Shown here one piece after another: positions 33,979-42,468 of a stretch of 64,000 bases of DNA. The notes under the pieces were generated by a model, which ran no database searches, was not told where the DNA came from, and saw only the letters and a list, made by a program, of their open reading frames with translations. Source of the stretch: an uncultured Gammaproteobacteria bacterium (GTDB lineage: Bacteria > Pseudomonadota > Gammaproteobacteria > GCA-002705445 > GCA-002716945); NCBI GenBank assembly GCA_902559355.1, contig CACEHM010000005.1:1-64000 (forward strand), given 5' to 3'. The translations under genes were made by a program, and so were the position numbers. Within the stretch, counting starts at the first letter, position 1; every line of letters begins with the position of its first letter.

Positions 33979-34753
33979 CTGTAACTAATCCAGCTTTTGG
34001 TGAAGATGGTGAGCCTGATAGTTTTTTATCAATCCTTCCTGCTAATAAGGCTTCTCTTCCAGCAATCACAGCATATTTCATTGCGTTTGCCATTTTGATA
34101 GGTTCTTTAGCACAGGCTATTGCCGTATTCATAAGCACTCCATCACAACCTAATTCCATTGCTATACATGCATCACTTGCTGTTCCGACACCCGCATCGA
34201 CTATGATTGGAACAGTTGCGTTTTCAATTATTTCTTTAATGTTATATTCATTAATTATTCCAATTCCAGAACCGATAGCTGAACCCAGAGGCATTACGCA
34301 CTCACAGCCTATGTTCTCAAGTTCTTTAGCAACTATAGGGTCGTCTGTTGTATAGACCATTACTTTAAAATCTCTTTTTACAAGCATTTCAGCAGCCTTA
34401 ATTGTTTCTACAATGTTTGGAAAAAGCGTCTTACTTTGACTTAATACTTCAAGTTTAATTAATTTTTCTCCATTTAATAATTCTTTTGCAATCTCGCAGG
34501 TTCTTACTGCATCTTCAGCTGTATAGCAACCAGCTGTATTAGGAAGAATTGTGTATTTATCTGGAGATACATAATCTAATAAATTTTTAGAATCATGATC
34601 TTGACCAATATTCATTCTTCTTACAGCTACTGTGACCATCTCGCAGCCACTTGCCTCCAAAGCAGATTTTGTTTCATCAAAATCTTTATACTTACCTGTT
34701 CCAAGAATCAATCGAGAAGAATATTCTTTTTTATTAATTATCAGTTTACTCAA
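33971..34753 (-). CDS. thiG: Thiazole synthase
   Basis: [65 protein letters not shown]. Confidence 0.97.
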   Translation of the reverse strand: MSKLIINKKEYSSRLILGTGKYKDFDETKSALEASGCEMVTVAVRRMNIGQDHDSKNLLDYVSPDKYTILPNTAGCYTAEDAVRTCEIAKELLNGEKLIKLEVLSQSKTLFPNIVETIKAAEMLVKRDFKVMVYTTDDPIVAKELENIGCECVMPLGSAIGSGIGIINEYNIKEIIENATVPIIVDAGVGTASDACIAMELGCDGVLMNTAIACAKEPIKMANAMKYAVIAGREALLAGRIDKKLSGSPSSPKAGLVTGE

Positions 34754-34755
34754 AT

Positions 34756-34956
34756 CTAACCTCCCCCTATGGCAGTAATAATTTCTATTCTATCCCCATC
34801 TTTGATAACGTGTGTGTCATGATCTGATTTAGGTATTATTATTTTATTTATCTCGACAGCATAATATTTATTTTTTATATTCTTAATTTCAAGCAGTTTT
34901 TTTACAGTTGATCCGTCAAATAATATTTCTGGCCTATTGTTTAACAAAATATTCAT
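34756..34956 (-). CDS. thiS: Sulfur carrier protein ThiS
   Basis: 66 aa ending in AIGGG, just upstream of thiG. Confidence 0.93.
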   Translation of the reverse strand: MNILLNNRPEILFDGSTVKKLLEIKNIKNKYYAVEINKIIIPKSDHDTHVIKDGDRIEIITAIGGG

Positions 34957-35005
34957 GAATAATGATATATGATAATATAATCATTAAGTCATAGATAGTA
35001 TTCTA

Positions 35006-35078
35006 GCCGGAATAGCTCAGTAGGTAGAGCACCGCATTCGTAACGCGTAGGTCGGGGGTTCGATTCCTCTTTCCGGCA
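35006..35078 (+). tRNA. tRNA-Thr(CGT), CCA not encoded
   Basis: Acceptor GCCGGAA/TTCCGGC; D-arm GCTCAGTAGGTAGAGC; loop TTCGTAA; TTCGATT T-loop; 3' end A then CG. Confidence 0.93.
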
Positions 35079-35175
35079 CGTATTTCATTTCTTACTTCCT
35101 TTAGTTAAGTGATAAAAAAATATTTTCATGCTACATTGTCTACAAATTTGGCATGTTTAATGCAGTAGATAAGTG

Positions 35176-36045
35176 ATGTATAGAAAAGGTATAATTTTAG
35201 CAGGGGGGAAAGGGACTCGTCTTTATCCCACAACCAAAGCATTACCCAAATGTCTTTTACCTGTTTATGACAAACCAATGATTTATTATTCTGTATCCAC
35301 ACTTATGCTTGCTGGGATAAGAGAAATACTCGTTATAACTACACCTTCTGACAGAGAAAGAGTAAATACACTATTAGGTGATGGAAAAAAATGGGGTATT
35401 GATATTGTATATAAAGTTCAAGACCAACCTAGGGGAATAGCCGATGCATTAATAATAGCAGAGGAATTTATTAATAAAACACCTTGCGCATTAATGCTAG
35501 GCGATAATATATTTCACGGTCCAGAACTTCAATCCAAACTAACCCATGCATATTCGAGCAACAACAATACAATTTTTGCTTATGAGGTACCTGATCCTGA
35601 AAGATTTGGTATTTGTGAGCTTAATGCTGAAGATAAAGTAATTAGTATTGAGGAAAAACCATCAGTGCCAAAATCTAATCTTTGCGTTACTGGTTTATAT
35701 TTTTACGATGAACATGCTTCTGAAGTTGCCTCTAACATAGAGCCCTCAGCAAGAGGCGAATTAGAGATTACAGATGTAAATAAAACTTATATGAAACAAG
35801 AAAATTTATATGCACAAGTCCTCGATCAGGGATATACATGGATGGATGCCGGGACAGTTGAATCATTTCTTGAAGCTAGCCTATTTGTAAAATCTGTTGA
35901 GCAACAAATACGTATTAAAATATCTTGCCCTGAGGAAATTGCTTTTAACAATAAATGGATTGATGTAGATAGAGTCAAAATGATTGCTGGAGATTTAAGT
36001 AACAGCCCATACAGTGACTATCTTTTGAACATAATTAAAAATTAA
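35176..36045 (+). CDS. rfbA: Glucose-1-phosphate thymidylyltransferase
   Basis: KGIILAGGKGTRLYPTTKALPKCLLPVYDKPMIYY; GYTWMDAGTVESFLEA. Confidence 0.96.
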   Translation: MYRKGIILAGGKGTRLYPTTKALPKCLLPVYDKPMIYYSVSTLMLAGIREILVITTPSDRERVNTLLGDGKKWGIDIVYKVQDQPRGIADALIIAEEFINKTPCALMLGDNIFHGPELQSKLTHAYSSNNNTIFAYEVPDPERFGICELNAEDKVISIEEKPSVPKSNLCVTGLYFYDEHASEVASNIEPSARGELEITDVNKTYMKQENLYAQVLDQGYTWMDAGTVESFLEASLFVKSVEQQIRIKISCPEEIAFNNKWIDVDRVKMIAGDLSNSPYSDYLLNIIKN

Positions 36046-36734
36046 TCTCTTTTATTTAATTTAATAAATCTTTTAGATAATAAAGGGACTAATCCAAGTA
36101 ATGTTAAATAAATAACCAAGCTCGGTGATATCACATTACCTGAAACTAAAATACCGCTTAACTCATTGCCTAATAAAATTATTATTATGGTACCAGGAAG
36201 CATTCCTATTTGACTAATTAGGTAAAATGGAAGAAGCTTCATTTTTGTCAATCCAAAGCATATATTAATAATAAAAAAAGGAAATAAAGGTGACATTCTC
36301 AATGCAAATAAATAATAACTGCCATTATCTTTAAAGTTGGAGTTAATTATTTCAAAGTACTTTTTATACTTAGAAGTCATGTAGTCTCTTATAATGTATC
36401 TCGATAAACTCATAGCCACAGTCGCGCCAATTGTAGACGTGAAAGATACTATGACTACAGCTAGGTAAAAATCAAAAACACTACCTGCAAGAAGTCCCAT
36501 TAGTAAAGCTACAGGTAATGATAATGTTGTCATAACCAAGTAAGCAGCGATAAAAAAGGAGATAAACATTAGGGGTTGATTGCTATATAGAGCTTTTATA
36601 TTTTCAATATTTTCAATTAGGTAAGATTTAAATTCATCATTGGTAACAAGGCCAATAATGATTATTGATAGCAATAGTATGCTTATAGATAATTTTTTAA
36701 TTTTCATAAATATTAAACTTTCTGTCATAATCAT
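36042..36734 (-). CDS. TVP38/TMEM64 (VTT/DedA-like) membrane protein
   Basis: FALRMSPLFPFFIINICFGLTKM; GMLPGTIIIILLGNEL. Confidence 0.85.
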   Translation of the reverse strand: MIMTESLIFMKIKKLSISILLLSIIIIGLVTNDEFKSYLIENIENIKALYSNQPLMFISFFIAAYLVMTTLSLPVALLMGLLAGSVFDFYLAVVIVSFTSTIGATVAMSLSRYIIRDYMTSKYKKYFEIINSNFKDNGSYYLFALRMSPLFPFFIINICFGLTKMKLLPFYLISQIGMLPGTIIIILLGNELSGILVSGNVISPSLVIYLTLLGLVPLLSKRFIKLNKRD

Positions 36735-36745
36735 AAACTAGATTC

Positions 36746-37570
36746 ATGGAAATTAATAAATATATAAAAAATGAGATTGCCTTATTTAATAATGATTTAG
36801 ATATATTTTTAAATAAATATAAAACTAATACTAAGTTGTATAAGGTCATGTGTTACAGCATGAAAAATGGAGGGAAACGCCTCAGGCCAATAATAATTAA
36901 AGAAGTTGCAAAATCTCTAAGTCTCAATAAAAATCAGTTTCTTAAATCTATGATAGCTATAGAACTTGTTCATTCCTATTCTCTTATACATGATGATCTC
37001 CCATGTATGGATGATGATGATTACAGGCGAGGCAGATTAAGTACTCATAAAAAATATGACGAAGCACAAGCTATACTTGCAGGAAATAGTTTACTGACCA
37101 TGGCATTTAACTTACTTGCTCAAGATTCAAATCCATCGCTTGTAGAATTACTCTCACTATTATCTGGTCATGAAGGATTAGCAGGCGGTCAATCATTAGA
37201 TGTTGATACCATTGAAAAGAAATTAAATTTTAAAATAATTAAAAAGATACATGAACAGAAAACAGCTAAATTATTTGAATTTTGCCTAGCAGCACCGTTT
37301 ATTATAAGTAACAAGAGCCAAAAAGAAATTAATATGTCGAGGAAATACGGGAAAATTATAGGTACAGTATTTCAAATTATTGATGATGTCCATGACTATG
37401 AAAATAAAGATAATGAATATATCAATATCTTAAATGTCATGGCTAAAGATGATGCAATAGAAAAATGCTACCGTTATGAGGTAGAAGCAAATTCTCTCAG
37501 AGAGAAACTCCTTCCTAATAAAAAAAACAGAATGAATGATATTTTATCGTTCATAATTAATCGAAAATAA
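36746..37570 (+). CDS. Polyprenyl (farnesyl/geranylgeranyl) diphosphate synthase
   Basis: GGKRLRP; SLIHDDLPCMDDDDYRRG; GTVFQIIDDVHDYE. Confidence 0.92.
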   Translation: MEINKYIKNEIALFNNDLDIFLNKYKTNTKLYKVMCYSMKNGGKRLRPIIIKEVAKSLSLNKNQFLKSMIAIELVHSYSLIHDDLPCMDDDDYRRGRLSTHKKYDEAQAILAGNSLLTMAFNLLAQDSNPSLVELLSLLSGHEGLAGGQSLDVDTIEKKLNFKIIKKIHEQKTAKLFEFCLAAPFIISNKSQKEINMSRKYGKIIGTVFQIIDDVHDYENKDNEYINILNVMAKDDAIEKCYRYEVEANSLREKLLPNKKNRMNDILSFIINRK

Positions 37571-37574
37571 TACC

Positions 37575-38399
37575 ATGACTACTACTATCATTACTGGTGC
37601 CACATCAGGTATAGGTTTAGAGACTGCAAAAGGATTAGCCAAAGAAAAACATAAGTTAATTTTAGTCTCTCGCAATCTAAGTAAGCTCGAATCTACTAAG
37701 AAACTTCTTGATAGTGAGAACAATATAGACTGTGACATATATGAATATGATTTGTCTCTTATTAGAGATAATATTAACTTTTATGAGCTAATATTAAATA
37801 GATACAGTGATATTGACTTTCTGATTAATAATGTAGGTGCAATATTTATGAAAAGGGAGGAAACCATTGAAGGTTTAGAAAAAACATTTAGCTTAAATCA
37901 TATGAGCTATTTTGTTTTATCTAAACTATTTTCTCAACAAGGTAGCCCATTAAAAATCATTAATGTTAGTTCTGAGGCACATAGAAACATAAGTCTTGAT
38001 TTTCATGATCTTCAAAACAAGAAAAATTATAATGGCTGGTACTCATATAAGAGAAGTAAACTTGCTAATATTTATTTAACATATGAACTTCATGAAAGAC
38101 TTCTAAAATCCAAGTCAACCGTTAATTGTTTGCACCCCGGTGTTGTTAACACCAATTTTGCTAACGATAATGCATTGCCATTTAAGATAGTGGCGAGTTT
38201 GATTAAATACTTCGGAATATCACCTAAAGAAGGCTCTGAAACAATCATGTATCTTGTTAAAAACAATGATATAAGAAATGTATCAGGACTATACTTTAAG
38301 AAATGTATGCCTGTCAAATCATCACAGATCTCTCATAATCAAGAATATGGTTTAAAATTATGGGATTATAGCGAAGAAATTTTGTCAAAGTATTTATGA
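37575..38399 (+). CDS. Short-chain dehydrogenase/reductase
   Basis: ITGATSGIGLETAKGLA; LINNVGAIF; YKRSKLAN; LHPGVVNT. Confidence 0.92.
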   Translation: MTTTIITGATSGIGLETAKGLAKEKHKLILVSRNLSKLESTKKLLDSENNIDCDIYEYDLSLIRDNINFYELILNRYSDIDFLINNVGAIFMKREETIEGLEKTFSLNHMSYFVLSKLFSQQGSPLKIINVSSEAHRNISLDFHDLQNKKNYNGWYSYKRSKLANIYLTYELHERLLKSKSTVNCLHPGVVNTNFANDNALPFKIVASLIKYFGISPKEGSETIMYLVKNNDIRNVSGLYFKKCMPVKSSQISHNQEYGLKLWDYSEEILSKYL

Positions 38400-38824
38400 A
38401 ATATTATTTATTATTAATTACTTTTATTTTATCTGCATGTGGTTCTAGAGTTTCAGGCCAATATAATTTTCCAATGAACATATATACCTATGATTCAAAT
38501 AAAAAAGAATTGTCTGCGGATTGTAAGTTGTACTCAGCTGAAACGAGGTTAAGTTTTGTAACACCACAAAAAATTAATTATCAAGCGAATTGTGGTCCAA
38601 TTAATATACTATGCAAGAGTGGGACTAAAGTTGGAGAGTTTGGATTAATGCCTAAACCCGAAAGCGAGATAGAGGTCAATACTATTTTAAGTACAGGTGC
38701 AGGTATTATATTTGATAGATTAGTTGACTCAACAACACCTTTTGGAATGTTTGTCAGATACACAAATGCTTTTGATAATTCAACATGTTTGATACCTAAA
38801 GAAATTAATATAATTCTAGATTAA
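38396..38824 (+). CDS. Hypothetical lipoprotein
   Basis: Signal peptide with lipobox ILSACG. Confidence 0.6.
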   Translation: MKYYLLLITFILSACGSRVSGQYNFPMNIYTYDSNKKELSADCKLYSAETRLSFVTPQKINYQANCGPINILCKSGTKVGEFGLMPKPESEIEVNTILSTGAGIIFDRLVDSTTPFGMFVRYTNAFDNSTCLIPKEINIILD

Positions 38825-38861
38825 TACTTGTCTAACTATTTATCAGGTGTTAGCTTGAGAT

Positions 38862-39065
38862 ATGGCGATTATAATTGGTTCAATATTTTTTCTTGCAGTG
38901 GGATATTTTGCTTATACATTTGGACAGTGTGTTGCGAAATTTTCACGTTTAGATAAATTAATCAATAAAAAAGTATTTGGAGTAGCTTTCTTAGCTATCT
39001 ATATTAATTATGTCTATACAAATCAGGCAATGATCATAGATGCATTTATGGCACCACTCAGATAA
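38862..39065 (+). CDS. Hypothetical two-TM small protein
   Basis: 67-aa ORF with two hydrophobic segments. Confidence 0.5.
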   Translation: MAIIIGSIFFLAVGYFAYTFGQCVAKFSRLDKLINKKVFGVAFLAIYINYVYTNQAMIIDAFMAPLR

Positions 39066-39465
39066 TTTTTAGAACTTTGACTAGCCAATAAATCACAAAC
39101 GAGAGCATAGCTCCGATTACAACTATATTTATTAAAGAAGTAATAAACTTATATTCTTGAACTTCTGAATTGTTATCTTTGTTTAAAAATGCCCCATTGA
39201 CCCATGTGCCGTTATATATCCTTCCATCAGCATAAGTCCATTGCCCATCACCAACAGGTTTTCCTTTATCGAAGTTGCCGGTATATATTTTCCCGTTAGG
39301 AAATGTATTGATACCAAATCCATGAGGCTTGTCATTTTTCCAGTCACCCTCATAAGATCTATTATTTCTCGTTGTCAATATTCCTTTCCCATGTTTAAGG
39401 CCATTTTTGATTTCACCTTTATAAATATCACCATTTGGCAGTGTTTTCGTTACAGATTTGCTCAT
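39058..39465 (-). CDS. MORN-repeat protein with C-terminal TM anchor
   Basis: Repeats GDIYKGEIKNGLKHGKG / RSYEGDWKNDKPHGFG / GKIYTGNFDKGKPVGDG; C-terminal hydrophobic helix. Confidence 0.88.
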   Translation of the reverse strand: MSKSVTKTLPNGDIYKGEIKNGLKHGKGILTTRNNRSYEGDWKNDKPHGFGINTFPNGKIYTGNFDKGKPVGDGQWTYADGRIYNGTWVNGAFLNKDNNSEVQEYKFITSLINIVVIGAMLSFVIYWLVKVLKII

Positions 39466-39533
39466 ATCACCTCATCTCTCATAATTATATCTTATACCTC
39501 AATTATTTGTTCTTCAGTAAATAGATTTGACAA

Positions 39534-39549
39534 TGGTATCCGGATACCA
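39534..39549. promoter_or_regulatory. 16-bp perfect palindrome, operator-like
   Basis: TGGTATCCGGATACCA, about 13 bp before the 39562 ORF. Confidence 0.6.
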
Positions 39550-39561
39550 CAATATAGAGTC

Positions 39562-39741
39562 ATGAGTATGAAATATTATAAAAGCCTTGAGAATAGTGAC
39601 TATTACCAAAAGAATAAGGCAAATATTCTTGGAAAGAGGAGAGAATATTATCTTCAAAATAAGGAGTTAATATTAGAGAAGAAAAAGAAAAGATATTTAC
39701 TAGTAAAAATAAATAAAGAGGTTTCGCGTGAGCAAAATTGA
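39562..39741 (+). CDS. Hypothetical basic 59-aa protein, YYQKNK-type repeat
   Basis: MSMKYYKSLENSDYYQKNKANILGKRREYYLQNKELILEKKKKRYLL...; start inferred inside the longer 39241 ORF. Confidence 0.5.
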   Translation: MSMKYYKSLENSDYYQKNKANILGKRREYYLQNKELILEKKKKRYLLVKINKEVSREQN

Positions 39742-40384
39742 AAAATCCTATTGGGATATTGGTCTAGAAAATTTCATGAAGTTTATTGACGAACATGGGC
39801 ATCCATTCGTGCCTGTTAGGCAAGAAGGCAAGACAAGTGTTGATGATGGAGATGGATTTAAAGCCTACACTTATGGCACTGGAAGAGATGGTGAGCCATT
39901 TTTACTTGGTAGATGGGTTGCCTATGCAAGAAGGGTCATGAAAAACCATCTAAAAAAGCCAACACCAATATCAGTCAAAAGAAAAACTGATCTTGAAACA
40001 TGCGGTTTTATGTACGAAACAGATATTAGACAGTTATTAATAGGAGATATAAAAGAAAATGCTTATAAGATTGATGCGTTTATAAAACAAGTTTCTTTAA
40101 TAATTTCAAAAAAACTTAAAGGAAAGCATAATGAGTTCTCTCTAGAAAGATATTTTTGGAGGGAAATGAGCAAAGAAGTTCATGATTTTGATGATGAGAT
40201 AGAACCAGCACATGAATACAAATTCCCAGATTCCAAAAGAGATGAATTATCCCAAAAGCTTAAGGATTATCAGATAGCAATAGTTGGATTAGAAAATGCT
40301 CAAATACAAATAAAAAAAATTAAAAGCGATATAAGATCTATTCTATCAAGTCCTGAAAGATACTATGTTGAGGACCCATCATAA
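39728..40384 (+). CDS. Standalone helicase-associated (HA)-like domain protein
   Basis: YWDIGLENFMKFIDEHGHPFVPV...LLGRWVAYARRVMKNHL...KRKTDLETCGFMYE matches the W..L..F..EHGH..VP...LG.WV..R...L....LE..GF pattern. Confidence 0.6.
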   Translation: MSKIEKSYWDIGLENFMKFIDEHGHPFVPVRQEGKTSVDDGDGFKAYTYGTGRDGEPFLLGRWVAYARRVMKNHLKKPTPISVKRKTDLETCGFMYETDIRQLLIGDIKENAYKIDAFIKQVSLIISKKLKGKHNEFSLERYFWREMSKEVHDFDDEIEPAHEYKFPDSKRDELSQKLKDYQIAIVGLENAQIQIKKIKSDIRSILSSPERYYVEDPS

Positions 40385-40396
40385 CATTAGGAGAAT

Positions 40397-40666
40397 ATGA
40401 TAATGACGATAGACCATCAAAATATAGACATCATTAAGTTCATTGATTTTATTCAAATGATGCATGGTGCAGCTACTTATTATCAAGATATTGGGAAAAA
40501 ACCTCATGAATTTATTAAAGAGTCAAACATATCAGATATTGAGTCTTATGTTTTACAATCTCATCACCTGAGATCATTGGATGATATTACTTGGGGCGAA
40601 GCCATGAACATCGTTTTGACGAAAAAATTTCCCACCTTCTTTTCAGATTATGGTGACATGCAATGA
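40397..40666 (+). CDS. Hypothetical protein, family shared with 40811-41062
   Basis: 89 aa; C-terminal DDITWGEAMNIVLTKKFP. Confidence 0.6.
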   Translation: MIMTIDHQNIDIIKFIDFIQMMHGAATYYQDIGKKPHEFIKESNISDIESYVLQSHHLRSLDDITWGEAMNIVLTKKFPTFFSDYGDMQ

Positions 40667-40681
40667 ATTATATAAATAAAA

Positions 40682-40725
40682 TGCTAGGGTCAAAAAATAT
40701 CGCTATTCTCTCTATGATCCTAGCA
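40682..40725 (+). ncRNA. Predicted hairpin 1 of a structured intergenic RNA
   Basis: TGCTAGGGTCA (40682-40692) pairs with TGATCCTAGCA (40715-40725) with one G-T wobble. Confidence 0.4.
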
Positions 40726-40736
40726 GAACAGTTTGT

Positions 40737-40800
40737 ACCTCCGTTAGTTACGGCCTATGAGTTTTTGTTGTTTCCTCATAGGCTAAACGAGGTTTTTTTT
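40737..40800 (+). terminator. Long imperfect hairpin followed by T8
   Basis: GCCTATGAG (40753-40761)/CTCATAGGC (40775-40783) 9-bp stem, outer ACCTC/GAGGT arms, then TTTTTTTT. Confidence 0.55.
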
Positions 40801-40810
40801 GGGAAATATC

Positions 40811-41062
40811 ATGACAGATAGACATTATGTTTATGGATGCTCTCAACTTCTTAAGAACCTTCGTGATTTGATATCTGTAGCCGCAAGGTTTGAGGAAGAG
40901 GGTAAATCAATTGAAGACTGGCTTAGACATGAGGGTTATAAAAATATACATGCATCAAGAAGAAAGCTTACATGGGGCGCGGCTATTAACTTAGTTATCA
41001 TCCGTCAGACAAAACAGCTTTTAAGAATTAGAGAAGATAGCATGGCCGATTGGCCTTTTTAA
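40811..41062 (+). CDS. Hypothetical protein, family shared with 40397-40666
   Basis: C-terminal RKLTWGAAINLVIIRQTKQ; ATG at 40811 preferred over the upstream TTG at 40799. Confidence 0.6.
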   Translation: MTDRHYVYGCSQLLKNLRDLISVAARFEEEGKSIEDWLRHEGYKNIHASRRKLTWGAAINLVIIRQTKQLLRIREDSMADWPF

Positions 41063-41096
41063 ACGAATTAAAAATAATCTATTAGAGGTAAAACTG

Positions 41097-42275
41097 ATGA
41101 GAAAAAATATACATGATGACAGATGCTACCATTGCGGACAGACTCTTACTCCTGAAGCTAGAGAGCATTTAGATAAGATTGGAGGATTATTAGCCAGAAC
41201 ACCAGAACAAGAAGAAGCTGATAGAAAAGCTGAAGCAAAGAGAATAGAGGATTTAGCTGATGAAAGATATCAGGCTAAACTCAAAGAGAATGAAAAAACA
41301 CCAGAACAAGAAGAAGCTGAGAAAAAGGAAATTAAGCAGACAATAGAAGCTGCTGAAAGTTCCGGATATAAGAGTGGTGTACGTTCTGTACAAGAGCAAC
41401 TCGATGTAAAGATTAAAGAAGAGGCAGATATGAAGAAACAAATAAATGAACTTAAAGCTTCAGTAGCGGCACTATCCAATACTAAAGGTGTATCAGGAGA
41501 ACTTATTGGTAATCTTCAGGATCAAAAGTTATTTGATATTCTTGTTGGTTTATACCCTGATGATGAGTTTAAGGATTTTGGTATTGGTGAACCCGGAGCA
41601 GACATATTACATACTATTTTTCATAATGGTAAATCATGTGGAAGTATTACATGGGAAAGCAAAAGAATGGAGCCTCATAAAAGCTTTAAAGAGACTGAGT
41701 GGATAAGCAAATTGATGAAAGATAAGCTGGAAAACAAATCCAGCATAGCAGTAATTGTGGCTAATAAGTACCCACACAAAAAAGATAAACTGTCAGGCGT
41801 AGAACTAGATTATCCACAATCTTGTTTAATAGAAGATTTTGGTTACTGGTACTGCTCTACAATTCCTCACAACATACAAATGCTATCTTTTGCATTGAGA
41901 CAGCAAATTATAGCACAAGCTTCAAATCTAATTTATAAAGATCAATTAAGCGTTAGTGAAGAAGTCATGAACTTTGTTTGTGGCGAAGAATCAAGAGCAA
42001 TATCGGATAAAGTTACCCTTCATAATAGCAAAACAGACGTGCACAGACAAAAGGTATTGAAACTCCAACAGGAAGCTATAAAAAATGCAGTTGACACTAT
42101 TGGAACGTTGAATAAATACGATGCCGAATGTCAAGATGTACTTGATTTACAGAGTAGGTTTATCAATTCATTATTTAAGATTACGAATCAAACAGATAAT
42201 TTAATTGAGAGTTCTCCACATAAAGAGCCCTTGGTAATAGATAACCCTACTAAGAAATCTAGAAGCGTTAAATAA
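41097..42275 (+). CDS. DUF2130-like protein with N-terminal CxxC zinc-finger-like motif
   Basis: CYHCGQ; coiled coil; GNLQDQKLFDILVGLYPDDEFKDFGIGEPGADILHTI...GSITWESKR...EWISKLMKDKLENKSSIAVIVANKYP. Confidence 0.7.
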   Translation: MRKNIHDDRCYHCGQTLTPEAREHLDKIGGLLARTPEQEEADRKAEAKRIEDLADERYQAKLKENEKTPEQEEAEKKEIKQTIEAAESSGYKSGVRSVQEQLDVKIKEEADMKKQINELKASVAALSNTKGVSGELIGNLQDQKLFDILVGLYPDDEFKDFGIGEPGADILHTIFHNGKSCGSITWESKRMEPHKSFKETEWISKLMKDKLENKSSIAVIVANKYPHKKDKLSGVELDYPQSCLIEDFGYWYCSTIPHNIQMLSFALRQQIIAQASNLIYKDQLSVSEEVMNFVCGEESRAISDKVTLHNSKTDVHRQKVLKLQQEAIKNAVDTIGTLNKYDAECQDVLDLQSRFINSLFKITNQTDNLIESSPHKEPLVIDNPTKKSRSVK

Positions 42276-42290
42276 TCAGTATCACAATTA

Positions 42291-42443
42291 ATGCTTTATG
42301 TATGTGATGAGTTGCCTGATATGCTTCAGGCGTTCATCTTTATATCATTAGTTATATTTTTTTGGATGCTATCTTATAGAAGTTTTAGTTTTACAGGTAT
42401 AACAAAAAAACAATCTCGTAGTCTATATTTACTCGGTTTTTGA
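42291..42443 (+). CDS. Candidate 50-aa small ORF with one TM helix
   Basis: MLYVCDELPDMLQAFIFISLVIFFWMLSYRSFSFTGITKKQSRSLYLLGF*; below ORF-track cutoff. Confidence 0.3.
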   Translation: MLYVCDELPDMLQAFIFISLVIFFWMLSYRSFSFTGITKKQSRSLYLLGF

Positions 42444-42468
42444 TAAATGTAATCAACAAAATGTAAAA

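Noticed and set aside
33951-34355. 134-aa plus-strand ORF over thiG
   Set aside because: Low-complexity shadow of thiG codons.
39241-39741. Full 166-aa ORF
   Set aside because: The first two-thirds is antisense to the MORN gene and intergenic DNA; the likely gene starts at ATG 39562.
40737-40793. Possible integron attC site
   Set aside because: The arms read GTTAG...CTAAAC, and both strands begin with GTT rather than the RYYYAAC...GTTRRRY order. No integrase is in the window. A terminator or structured RNA fits better.
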